Shown here: positions 1-10,380 of the stretch, in pieces
How the letters are laid out: every line of letters begins with the position of its first letter
Position numbering within the stretch: position 1 is the first letter of the stretch
Source: Zygaena filipendulae
Taxonomy: Eukaryota > Arthropoda > Insecta > Lepidoptera > Zygaenidae
Direction of reading: 5' to 3'
Assembly (NCBI GenBank): GCA_907165275.2
Contig: OU015652.1
Coordinates: 14,089,001-14,153,000 of the forward strand
DNA: 64,000 nt
Program-made: the position numbers and the translations under genes
Notes under the pieces: generated by a model
Seen by the model: only the letters and a program-made list of their open reading frames with translations
What the model was told of the DNA's origin: nothing
Databases searched by the model: none

Positions 1-384
1 TATAGATGGTGTCCGCTTAGTTCTTTTAAACTACGCAGCCGATTTTGATCCACTTTTAACTATCACTCAAGTTTTTTTAAGGAATCTCTAAAGTCCCGCG
101 CGACATAGATAGTTATTGCGAAAGAATTATGTAGATACAATTTAAATGAGAAAAGAAATAATATACAATAAGTAAATAAGCAGAGCCTATTGTATGATGG
201 ACAGTAAAATAAATTATGTTGCTTTCCAATATCATAAATAAAGAATGTAACTAACTATATGTATCGTAAATAGAAGTACCTATGTGCGTATATGTATGTC
301 GTTGCAACGCCTACACTGTGGGTTGATGTATGTTCGTTTGTATGTTAGTAGGTGTATGTGTAACCCAAAGAAATAATTTAATCT
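1..384. other. AT-rich flank, no gene seen
   Basis: No coding region is recognisable. The first 110 bases (a run resembling 'aactacgcagccgattttga' followed by 'tcccgcgcgac') look like a very degraded Helitron-like repeat of the kind seen intact elsewhere in the window, but the match is too weak to set ends. Confidence 0.3.
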
Positions 385-613
385 GGGCCCTTATTCATTA
401 TGGCCAACAACATTCCTTGCCCATAATGCGCGTCCCAAAAACGCATTTCCAAACGTTCTAAATGCCAAAATATTAAAAATTATTATTGTTTATGCCATAA
501 GAAACGTTGTAAATGTATTTTTTTGCAGTAAAACTTCTTTGATTACGAGGAAGACAGTTTTTGCGGCGTCTTATCTTAGCGCGGCGTGTTATGGTCATAG
601 TGAATAAGGGCCC
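385..613 (+). mobile_element. MITE, GGGCCCTTATTC family, complete copy
   Basis: A 229 bp element bounded by imperfect terminal inverted repeats: it begins GGGCCCTTATTCATTATGG and ends with the complement of GGGCCCTTATTCACTATG. The interior includes 'cattccttgcccataa' and 'gcggcgtcttatcttagcg'. Three other copies of the same sequence lie at 4126-4334, 16738-16957 and 25542-25760. It has no coding capacity, so it is presumably mobilised by a transposase encoded elsewhere. The superfamily is not clear because no convincing target-site duplication is visible. Confidence 0.75.
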
Positions 614-639
614 TGATTGAGTAGTGTAGACTAACATTA

Positions 640-786
640 TCGTATATCATACAACCACGTAGTATTGTAGTATTATGCTGAGCCGGGACCATTTTGTCAA
701 CATTTTTGTATGGTCGCAGTTGTATATTATGTGTTTATTTTGTGTTGGTTGACAAATAAATTTATTTTCTTTCTTTCTTTCTTTCC
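640..786 (+). mobile_element. LINE-like 3' end with (CTTT)n tail
   Basis: The stretch ends in 'gacaaataaatttatttt' followed by four or more CTTT units. A polyadenylation-like signal plus a short tandem tail is the usual 3' signature of a 5'-truncated non-LTR retrotransposon. No reverse transcriptase coding sequence remains. The left limit is approximate. Confidence 0.4.
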
Positions 787-1610
787 ACGTCTAGGTAATA
801 ATACGTATTCACGTTAAATTCATAACGTGCTTTTATCCCGGAATTTTTGCGGGAACTCTTGAATAGGCTATTTCACTGTTGTTGGAATGTTGATATCCAA
901 TAATTACACTCGAAAATATCATGGATAAGCATAACATAAGCGAAAAATCATTAGATTTGATTAAAAAATAAACTCGTTATAAAACTAAACCTAACTAGTA
1001 TAGAATTACATTATCTGTGATTTTGACTATATCTGTCTATTTTTAAAACGGAATTTTGTATGGCGGTTATAGGGCACTACAAGCCGAGTGACGTCACTAG
1101 GACTGTAGCGCTTTCCTTGTCTAACTTGAACATTTAAAGAGTCATACTTATCTCTGAAAGTACAAAAGATATTTGTAAAACAATAATGCTATTATACATA
1201 AAGGTCTATGAAATAATAATAAAAAATAAACACAAATATTTCCTACTAAAGCAGGCGACACCGCAGGTAACAGCTAGTTATATTTATAAGCCGTAATAGC
1301 CAAGTTTTAAAGTTGTAAATACTGCAAAACATATTCGTGGAAGGTGGAAAATCCGCAACCCTAACTAAAAACCGGCTGAAAACACTTCCCGTTCAACCAC
1401 CTGTACCTCTTAACCCTCGAGCGCGAGACAAATGACCGGGTGAAGCTGCGCCATCAATCCGCTTATTACGCCGGCTCGGAACTAAATCATTTATTGTGCG
1501 ATCTCAATCTGCGCCTATTTACTCAACGGCCGGGTCACGGGTGGTCATCGCTCACGGCGCCAGCGACCTCTCCACAAACTCAAACGACTGTTGGGATCGA
1601 CGTCTTTTTA
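787..1610. other. Non-coding stretch, nothing distinct
   Basis: AT-rich sequence without a convincing ORF. A short 'tatcccggaatttttgcgggaac' piece near 833-857 is a scrap of the Helitron-like repeat. An open frame at 1440-1733 exists but is repeat-derived. Confidence 0.3.
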
Positions 1611-1845
1611 GCACTTTGGGATTTTTTTTTCACTAGCTCATCCTCGCGATTTCATTTCGAAGTTCCCGCTTTTTTAGCACTTTGGGGTTTTACCCGCGAT
1701 AGTTTCGAAGTTCCCGCGGAAATTACGGGTTAAATAGCCGATGTTCTCCTCTGTTAGTACCCCCTGACAACATGTAAGCATTTCATGATGATAGGTTGAA
1801 TAGTTTCAGGCGTTTATGTAGCAAAAAAACAAACGAACTTAATGC
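1610..1845 (-). mobile_element. Degraded Helitron-like copy with internal duplication
   Basis: The region contains 'gttcccgcggaaattacggg', 'cccctgacaac' and 'atgatgataggttgaatag', all hallmarks of the window's commonest Helitron-like family in minus orientation. A segment with 'tttttagcactttggg' followed by 'ttcgaagttcccgc' is repeated (near 1607 and 1672), so the end of the element was locally duplicated. Confidence 0.5.
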
Positions 1846-1921
1846 CGCAGTGGCATTCTCCGTCAGTCAACATCAAATTCAGAAAGTGTGCTCGGTGGTG
1901 GTTGAAAATATATGTTAATCT

Positions 1922-2210
1922 AGACATATAAATAAAATTTAAGTGTCTGTTTGTAATTTAAAATTACAGTTTTTCACTTAATGCATACCTACGAAAGTAT
2001 ATACGGTAGGTACTAACATTGTAAACAATTTTTAAAATTTTTCTTTGTCTATCTGTCTGTTTGTTTGTTCCGGGAAAACTCTGAAACGGCTGACCCAATT
2101 TTAACAGTTAAGTGATGATATACCTAAGGAGTAATTTAGGATACTTTTTATCGTAGAATTCCCGCGGGATCTCTGAAATTAACGTGAGTGAAACTGCGGG
2201 GAACAGCTAG
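1922..2210 (+). mobile_element. Helitron-like element, subfamily B
   Basis: Starts with 'acatataaataaaatttaag', runs through 'gtctgtttgtttgttccgg', and ends with the GC-rich hairpin and CTAG terminus ('gaacagctag|t'). Two more copies of this subfamily lie at 7634-7888 (minus) and 24851-25104 (plus). It shares its 3' end with the main family but has a different 5' half, which is typical of non-autonomous Helitrons. Confidence 0.65.
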
Positions 2211-2578
2211 TCATACATAAACTAAAACAGAAACACAAAATCAAAACATTATATTCATCTTCTCTTCTCTCTCTATTCGTATTTGGCCATTGAGCTGCAC
2301 AGTTTAATATTGGACCTACCTAATATTGGAGCTACATATTGGAAAACAGCATTCTAGTACATAAGGCACCTTGAAATAAATTATAAACCTGCACAAATTT
2401 CCGTAGAAAATTTCCCATCAGCAACAAGTCTTTTTTCTCCCAAAGTCCAAACCCTTGACATTTGACGTACAAGCCAACACGTGAACCCACTCTGCCAGTG
2501 TTTAAAAATATTTTCTTTATGAAACTATACTTTTAATTAAATATTTTAATATATATATAATTTATTTATATAATATTA

Positions 2579-2777
2579 CTAGCTGTGCCTCGCGGTTTCG
2601 CCCGCGATAATTTCAGAGTTCCCGCGGAAATTCCGGGATAAAAAGTACCCTATGTCCTTCTCTTTACCCCTGACAACGTGCATGCCAAATTGCATCCACA
2701 TCCGTTGAGCCGTTTTTGCGTGATTGAGTAACAAACATCCAAACATTCACACTTTCACATTTACAATATTAGTAGGA
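2579..2777 (-). mobile_element. Helitron-like element, full length
   Basis: A 199 bp copy. Read on the minus strand it starts TCCTACTAATATTG and ends in a GC-rich hairpin plus CTAG, inserted between A and T with no duplication. 5'-TC, a 3' hairpin, CTAG-3' and A/T insertion are the structural criteria for Helitrons. The family resembles the abundant non-autonomous lepidopteran elements called Lep1 or MINE; that name is from memory and was not checked. Confidence 0.75.
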
Positions 2778-4125
2778 TAAACTTTACCAACATTCGGTGT
2801 TTGAATACAATTTCGTAACGAATCAATTAAAACGGTTCAAATGAAATAGTTTAATAAAATAAATCCAGCAAATATTTTTGTAAAACTCCAATTAATTAAC
2901 AATAAATATCTTGTTTCGACATAAATAATTAATTAATCAGCATCAAATGTTACGAAATTAAACTCAAGATAAATATCTTGAAAATATATTTTAGATACCT
3001 AACTATAACAATATTATCCATTAATTTATTTAAAATATAATCAATGGTTGACAAACTCGTAATATTACTAAATTGTATGAAACAAAAATGCTATCCGCCT
3101 ATGTCTGTTTGTTTGTCCATCTAAACTACGCAAAGGAATTTGATAAAATTTCCCCCGGAATCTTTGTGTAGATATATATTTCGGTGTTTTGTAAACATGT
3201 AACCACAGAAACCTACGCTTACTAAACCTCATGAGATTGGAAATTCAAGATAATAAGCGGTATTGCACTCGTGTAAAGTCGGGATGTGTCACTAGTTGAC
3301 AATAAAAGCACAAAAAACAAAAACAATAGCTCTCGACAAAGATAACTTAATACTATACTATCTACTCTCGATAAAGGTAATATCATTACATCACCCACTC
3401 TTCAACAAAAGTTACATAAAACTTGTTACTTCGGATACGACTGAACCGATATTAAAAATTCTATCTTTCTCATGAAACTGCATTGTCCCTGAGCGAAATT
3501 GTATACTTAACGAACTGACTGTGCAGTTCTTAAAGCCAAATCTGAATTCGGTTTTAAGAATTCCCGCGGCACAGAGGGCTGGTTATATGAAATGTTTTTA
3601 GTGGACTGTATGTTTGAAGTATGTCGGATTCCTGCCCAGCACACGGTAGGTAAAGCTCTCCACTAACCTTTGCATTCACCACCACCTGGACAGCAGACCA
3701 GCCGACGGATGACGCAACGACGGATGATGGCGGGGCTCGTGCAATTGGACAAGTCTCAGACTCTAATTAAATCGTTTATTGAAGAGTTAACACCAATCAC
3801 TGAACTCCAGACACCAGTGAGAACGTCTCACGTCGAAGAACAGGTACAAGGGTCGCGGACGCTTATGAAGTTGCAACAATATCGGAGCACGGCTCACATG
3901 TGCATTAGTCGCGGGCGCAAGGCGTTACTAACTCGCCTCGAACGATACGCGCCGATAATTGTCTCTGCCATTTCAAATGAGGGTAGACACAACAATTAGT
4001 GGAGCTCTGTTTTTATTTCTACCTACCAATAGAAAAGACAAGAATCGAACACTGACGAACGAACTTTTCGAAATTGACTCGTATAAATACGCGATTGTAA
4101 ACATCAATTATTATTATTTTTTTTT
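2778..4125. other. Non-coding stretch with an unrecognised open frame
   Basis: AT-rich to about 3640. Near 3105-3170 and 3440-3600 are degraded pieces of Helitron-like repeat. At 3670-3999 (plus) a 109-codon frame is open in a locally GC-richer block. It matches no family I recognise, has no clear start context, and lies directly beside a MITE, so I do not call it a gene. The richer composition may instead mark a conserved regulatory block downstream of tsh. Confidence 0.3.
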
Positions 4126-4334
4126 TAACACGCCGGGCTAAGATAAGACGCCGCAAAAACTGTCTTTCTCTCGAATTCAAAGAAGTTTTACTCCAAAAAA
4201 ATACATTCACAACGTTTCTTATGCCATAAAGAATAATCATTTCTAATATTTTGGCATCTAGAACGTTAGGAAATGAGTTTTTGAGACGCGCTTTATGGGC
4301 AAGGAATGTTGTTGGTCGTAGAGAATAAGGGCCC
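4126..4334 (-). mobile_element. MITE, GGGCCCTTATTC family, one end lost
   Basis: Reverse-complement copy of the element at 385-613. The GGGCCC terminus is intact at 4329-4334. The other terminus stops at 'taacacgcc' (4126), abutting a T-run, so the last 20 or so bases of that inverted repeat are missing. Confidence 0.7.
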
Positions 4335-4734
4335 TGAACTTCTGATCCCTAGGCCCTGGTAATCAATAACAAACCATAGCAGAAACTGGTAAAACAGTAT
4401 CGTTGCCATAAAACTGATGAACGACCCATAAATCAAACTATACCAGCCATCCGTGCTATGAATACCCGGATATAATTCACCACGGGTAGCGGGGAGGGGA
4501 GGGGTCGACGTCGCTCATTAATTTGACGAAATAAAACAAACCGTCACTCGTTTAATTAGCCGCCATTATTAGACGCCCCGCACAATGACAGACAACGTCG
4601 GCGGGCCCCCGAGGGTTTGGGGACGTTTGTCAAATGTTTAAAATATGAGGGCGCAAGGTGCGCGGGGGATGGCAGCATACGTCTCTAAATCTCTGGATTA
4701 TTGTTAAATTGAAAACCTATTAGTAAATCCTTAA

Positions 4735-4932
4735 TCCTACTAATATTATAAATGTGAAAGTGCGGATGTTTGGATGTATGTTACTCAATCACGCAAAAAC
4801 GGCTGAACGGATTTGGATGAAATTTGGCATGCATGTTGTCCGGGGTACAGAGAAGGATATAGAGTACTTTTTATCTCGGAATGCCCGCGGGAACTCCGAA
4901 ATTTCCGCGGGTGAAAACGGGGAAACAGCTAG
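4735..4932 (+). mobile_element. Helitron-like element, full length
   Basis: Starts TCCTACTAATATTATAAATG and ends 'aaacagctag' between A and T. It is one of the best preserved copies and serves here as the reference for the family, including the 'attataaatg' stretch that is interrupted in the nested copy at 29026/34535. Confidence 0.75.
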
Positions 4933-5249
4933 TAATATGATAAATGCGAAAGTGAGTTTGTTTGTTTGTTGCACTATCACGGCTAAACGACTCAACCGAT
5001 TACCACAAAATTTTGCATAGACGTTGTCAGGGATACAGAGAAAGATATAAGCTACTTTTTATCAAGGAATTCCTACGGGAATTTTGAAATTAACGCGTAA
5101 GAAATTACATTACATTTTGCATACTACCTACACGTAGTCAAGGGTAGGTGCAGAAAAAAATATTGTGTAGTAACTAGTTAATGATTTTATCTCGGAATAC
5201 CCGCGGAATCTCCGATCCTAACGCGGGCGAGACAGGGAAGAACAGCTAG
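4933..5249 (+). mobile_element. Two further partial Helitron-like copies in tandem
   Basis: Immediately after the complete copy, a second copy (about 4936-5105, from 'gataaatgcgaaagtgag' to 'gaaattaacgcg') lacks its terminal hairpin. After about 70 bases of other sequence a third fragment (about 5182-5249) supplies a 3' end with 'aacagctag'. All three point the same way. Confidence 0.6.
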
Positions 5250-5616
5250 TAAGGTATAAAGACTGTAACTGTTCGTTCGCTTGATATTTGGGGTTCTCTC
5301 GGAAGAAGTAAAAAAAAAAGTGAAAATATATTAGTTTGATCTAAAGTTATTTAAGTAGGTAGTGTAGTGTTTGCCGTCACTACGTATAGGTTTATCACTG
5401 ACTCACTACTCCCAGATCCTTGCGCGAGCGCACGTCCGACTCGCTCCGCGCCTAACAACAGACTACCCGTCGGGTGATGTTGACAATCATTATATATCCC
5501 CACGATATTTATTTATACCCTCTCTGGGGTACATGAGACAACGTATTATATGTACCTACTTATAGACACAAACACTACAGGTAGCTATACTATTTATTAG
5601 ACTAAACCTGTCTGCA

Positions 5617-5955
5617 GAATTGGGTATTCTCCAAGGTTTGAATATCAAAATTCTAATTAGTCCGTCAGTTAGAAAATAAAAAAATAATAGACACGTATTT
5701 TTTGCTTTTTCAATTTAATGTAAATGAACATAGATAAAGCGCATTAAAGTTTAGGGTGGGGGGCTCGTGACGTCAATATTCATTATAAGCGCCATACAAA
5801 CCGCATTGAATTGTGACGTCACGCGAAATTTCAACTCAATGTATCTCTGTTATTTTTTGAGTACGTAAAAAAAGAAAAAACACGTGTCCAATATTTTTTA
5901 CTAATCTACACGACAGACAAAAAAAATTTTTTTTGTCAAGTAGCCAATTAGTAGT
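5617..5955 (+). repeat. Dispersed repeat F (about 340 bp), copy 1
   Basis: From 'aattgggtattctccaaggt' to 'gtcaagtagccaattag'. Similar sequence recurs at 51327-51615, 57444-57779 and 58382-58692, always in plus orientation. No terminal inverted repeat or coding frame is visible. This copy holds two perfect TGACGTCA octamers (5768-5775 and 5814-5821), which match the CREB/ATF consensus. Family unknown to me. Confidence 0.65.
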
Positions 5956-6174
5956 TCAGTAAAAAAAGACTATATTGGTACTATGTATAACCGCAATCAT
6001 AAACAAATTAAAATTTATCTCTTCTATCAATATTTATCTTTAATAATAAGTGTACCTAATTTAATTAAATATGTAAATGTTTATCTAGTTGTTTTTTTTT
6101 TAAACCGGTTAGTTAATTTAAATTAATCATCGCAACACGTAATTACCACCCGTATATTTCATTTCACTCTACCT

Positions 6175-6480
6175 GTAGACACGGAGCGTTCAAAGGCTTC
6201 ACCAAAAACCCTCCGCTCGCTCCGACAACCGCAAACAAACTCCATTTACATCGCTCGCTATTTGCTTACCATCGTTCCACGTTTACATACCGAAAGAGTA
6301 ATGTACGTGTTGCGTGTGACGTGTTTCGATATTGGCGCTCCGAGTGTGTAAGCTGCGATGGATGACGTCATTATAGTGAGTGAGGCGCGGTTTCGCGCGG
6401 AGTTAAGACGTCGCGTTGAGTGATTCTTGGTGTCGCGTCGTCGGTCGGAGGGGGTCGACTGTCAACTGATTCGTTTTATG
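6175..6480. promoter_or_regulatory. GC-rich island, possible regulatory block
   Basis: A sharply GC-richer stretch in AT-rich surroundings, with a TGACGTCA octamer at 6363-6370 and several CG-rich words. There is no coding frame. It lies about 4 kb beyond the end of the tsh coding region. A promoter of an unannotated transcript or an enhancer are both possible. Confidence 0.25.
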
Positions 6481-6992
6481 GTCGCAATTAAAATTGAATT
6501 TCGAATGACGAAAGTTTAAAATATCATGTTGCGGTCTCCTTGTCTATAGGCCTATAGCTTTCTTTCTTCTTCTCTATGGACTTTCGCATATAATGCATTT
6601 AGCCAGTTTCAAGTAAAATTTAATAGATCAATGTATTTTCTATTAAAATGCTTCACTGTACGGTTTGAAATTGCAAGTCATAGCTTGCAAGAACTTTTTC
6701 GGAGCTCTTGGAGGAAACCGAAGAAATCAGCTCGAATGTCATATATCTTCCTGATTGCATACAAAACCGTCACTGTGAAAATAATTGTCCAATACAGCAC
6801 TATACATATAAGACACCAAAATCCATTTTTAACCATTTTTTATCGACTTGAAAACAAATTACTGAACCGCCATCTTTGATTCCCGCCAAAAAACTATATA
6901 TGTATAGCTATAGTTATACAGCCGTCAATATAATAACAGCCCCCTTAGCCAAGTCGACAATCTAAATTTGTTGAGACATAGAAAACTAACGG

Positions 6993-7227
6993 CCGCACTC
7001 AGAGTCGACTTTAATGATTACTTAGTTTAGTATAGATTTTTAAAACAAAACTGCCGCAATCAGAGACGTTCAGTAAACTAATGTTAGTTGGCATTTAACT
7101 AATTAAGTTACATCTTATTAAATGCCAATTAACATTAATTTACAGAACGTCTCTGATTGCGGCAGTTTTGTTTTAAAAATCTATAAGTACTTAACTAAGT
7201 AATCATTAAAGTCGACTCTGAGTGCGG
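6993..7227. mobile_element. Palindromic (foldback) MITE
   Basis: Two arms of roughly 90-110 bases are near-perfect reverse complements: CCGCACTCAGAGTCGACTTT at the left and its complement at the right, including the block 'aaaactgccgcaatcagaga'. The centre is AT-rich. CGG occurs directly outside both ends and may be a 3 bp target duplication. The single strand would fold into one long hairpin. There is no coding capacity. Confidence 0.8.
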
Positions 7228-7633
7228 CGGTAAGAAACGAATCGTCATATTACGTTGAGAGATTTTACGTGAGTAAAATCTCTCAATCAGAACTTTAGTT
7301 TTGTGGTGACCGCGTAACGTACCTGTAAAGATTCCAATCCTTAGTTATGTCAACGTGTGTTCTAAGTTTTTGTGAAACTGAAAATTACTCCAGTCAGTGA
7401 CACTTCTCATTTGGTTTACGAGGTGCGTTAGCTGCTTGATATGAGAACACTTAGCTAAAAAAGTAAATCCATACCTATTCTAAAAAGAAAGTGTAGATAT
7501 ATTTTCTCAAGAAACAAATGATAAATAAGTTGATATTGTTGTAACGAGTACGTACTTTACATTTCATTTGTCTGAATTTACAACAATAAAAGTTTCTGTA
7601 TCCTATAATCGAGTTGCTTTTTTTTATTAAATA

Positions 7634-7888
7634 CTAGCTGTGCCAGGCGGTTTCACCCGCGTGAGTTTCGGAACTCCCGCAGGAACTATTTTATTCTAAA
7701 ATAAAAGTAGCCTAAGTTACTCCTTGTAACATTAGTTATTTGCCAGTGAAAGTCCCGTTAAAATAGGTCCAGCCGTTTCAGAGATTAGCCGGAAAATTTA
7801 AAAAATAGTTTTATTATCTTAGTACCTTAGTAAGTTGTTAATTTGGAATAACAAACAGACACTTATTTTATTTATATCTATACGTATA
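7634..7888 (-). mobile_element. Helitron-like element, subfamily B
   Basis: Reverse-orientation relative of 1922-2210: CTAG terminus at 7634, hairpin 'gcggtttcacccgc', and the distal 'aataacaaacagacactta' end. It is followed directly by a (TTTA)n microsatellite at about 7890-7932. Confidence 0.6.
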
Positions 7889-7895
7889 GATATAT

Positions 7896-7930
<35 letters not shown>

Positions 7931-7934
7931 TTGG

Positions 7935-10380
7935 GCTCACAAAACAGGTAACAATCGGAATATTTGAAGATTTTTAAACGAAAATGGCGCCACTTTCGAT
8001 TAAAATTCGGAATTGGTTACGTGCATATTATATTTTAGTGGTGTGATCAGATTAGGTCAGGTTCATCCATTGAAATTTCGACTGCATAAAGTCGAAGTTG
8101 TAGACGAATTATCGTTGTAACTAAGGTTTTAGAGACGAGAGAAGGGTTGTTAGAGTTGAAATAAAAATAACATTATGTTTAAAGTATGTAACATATATAT
8201 TTTCTTTGAGCTTTTAATTGCATTTTGAAATACAATACAACGTAAAATATTTTTAAATTAGGTCGTTAAATTTGGTAAAATCAATGTATTAATTTTTTTT
8301 ATTATTCATTATCCATTACTTTTTAAATAGGTATTTATAACATGATCGTTTATTCTCACTAAATAATTTAAAGAATGAGCAATAAGTCCCTCATCAGAGC
8401 GAGCGTATACGTTATATTTGTCGTATTTAATGTATAAGTAATTAAAAATGATAAACGTTTTAAAAATATTACCATCGAGAATTCGTAATAAAAAGTTTCT
8501 TGTAGATTTAATGAGAAAAATTTGACGACAGAAGCGAGGTGCGAAACCTGTAGCGCTACAAAATTATGACAGGTCACTGATGGACTGAACATTATCTAGA
8601 TAAAGTAGGCGGTGATTCCCCGAAAAATAGACAAACACAGTCATGACAATGTCAAGGCAAATAAACGCCTACGTCGGATTTCTCTTATAGAACATTTCAA
8701 AAGTTCTGTTTCCACCCCACTTCTTATCGATGTTTTCATGCAATCTTTTACACATTCGATATTTTGGCATACTTACTAATTAATATTGCATCAATTCTAT
8801 AAACTCTGTCTTACAAGTCAATGAATGCCATGTCCGTCTAAGACCACGAAGTTTCTCACTTTGCGTACTTTCGTCACTCGTCTGTGGTGCGCTTTATTGT
8901 TTTTAAGCGCGAATTTTCAAACTTGATCTTTTTATTACAAATTCTCGGTTCACAAATTGCATCGTGTCTCGTGTTGTTGTGATATCATGTGATATCATGT
9001 GATATCGTGTGATATCGTCTGAACCTTACATAATTATTACAGTGTTTACAATATTCATTAATAATATTATTATTATTATTTTTTTTATATTTACTTCAAT
9101 ATTTTTAAATATAAAAGTGTTTCCCACTCGAATGTACCGTATAATACAGTCGTATATCTGAAGTTACAATTGGAAGATATCTCTTTTAATAACTGTTACT
9201 AAAAACGTATACCAATGTTTAATTCCTTTCGTTTCTTTTTTTTTTTTATTCTTATTTAAGTTTGAAAATCAACAAAAAACATTTTCAATAATATATTTAA
9301 CCACTTAGATCGTTCAATAAATCTTAAACTGGTTTCGACAACCGTTCGGTTGCGTTATGCATTTTTATAATATGTAATGGTATACAAGAATTCACAGACG
9401 CAGGTCCACCTAATGTGTATGTACTTAATGACTAAATAATAAATAGCGTAGAGCGTACCTAGAGCGAAATTTACACTAAGGAGATTGTATTTAGTATTGC
9501 ATTCCTATGATTTATGTACATTATACAGGATGTTCTGTAACTTGTATGAGATTTAGATCTCCCGAGATTGCCTGTCGTTAAATTAGTGACGGATGTGAAC
9601 TCTCCTAAAATAACAATATTCAAAATATACATAGAAATTATTATTATTGTTAAAATGAAAAAATAAAAAATAAAAATACCTTACAACTCACGAATCAAAT
9701 ACAAATTAAGTAACACAAAATTAAAGAAGAAAATAAAAAATATTGCAACCTTTTTTATTTTATTTTTTATATTACTGGCTACGTCGTACACCACAGCCTC
9801 GCGACCGATCCGCTGCGAGCCGCCCGTACTCTACAATCACGCGCAAAAGGCAGTATTGCAAATTAATAATAACAAAACGAAAAGTAATTTTATCCATAAT
9901 AATTAATTATCGTTAATTTTTTTATTTTTAAATCGATTAATAGCAAAAATACATTTACAAGAGATCGAATCAAACTTTCATGACTTAATGATTGTTGGGC
10001 CTTAACGAATATTTACAATTTATCGAAAATGGAATTACTATCATAATGATGTGGAAGAGAAGCGAGGGCGGCGCGGGCCCCCCTTAACAGATCGACTCCA
10101 CCTAAAGGCAATATTATTTCGAAAATATTATCAACCTTACACACTATATGAACGTAAGACGTTTGGCGTATACTTAGATCGCTAATCGTTAATAACTAAC
10201 CGGACTATGCGGTGAACGCTAACGTCGCTAACAATAACTTTTGTCTATAGTAATTAAATTGGCAAAGAGTTTCAAAATACTTAAGTCGCTGTCGACCTAA
10301 CCCTATCGCGGATAACGTAGCAGGATATGGTATCATCACAACGATCGCCCGGCCCGACCGCACACGCGTATTTACAGTCT
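7935..10380 (-). other. tsh 3' flank and probable 3' UTR
   Basis: No coding region. The part next to the stop codon is presumably 3' untranslated sequence of tsh. On the minus strand AATAAA hexamers occur at about 9926-9921 and twice near 9763-9754, so a 3' UTR of roughly 450-650 nt is possible, but the true end cannot be read from sequence alone. Further out the DNA is AT-rich with a GTGATATCAT repeat at 8980-9018 and an ATT-rich run near 9060. Confidence 0.35.
8980..9018 (+). repeat. Short tandem repeat of GTGATATC(A/G)T
   Basis: About four tandem units of a 10 bp word, GTGATATCAT with CG variants in the last units. Each unit contains the palindrome GATATC. Confidence 0.7.

Noticed and set aside
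3670..3999. 109-codon plus-strand ORF as a gene
   Set aside because: No recognisable domain, no strong start context, lies next to a MITE; kept only as a note on a GC-richer block.
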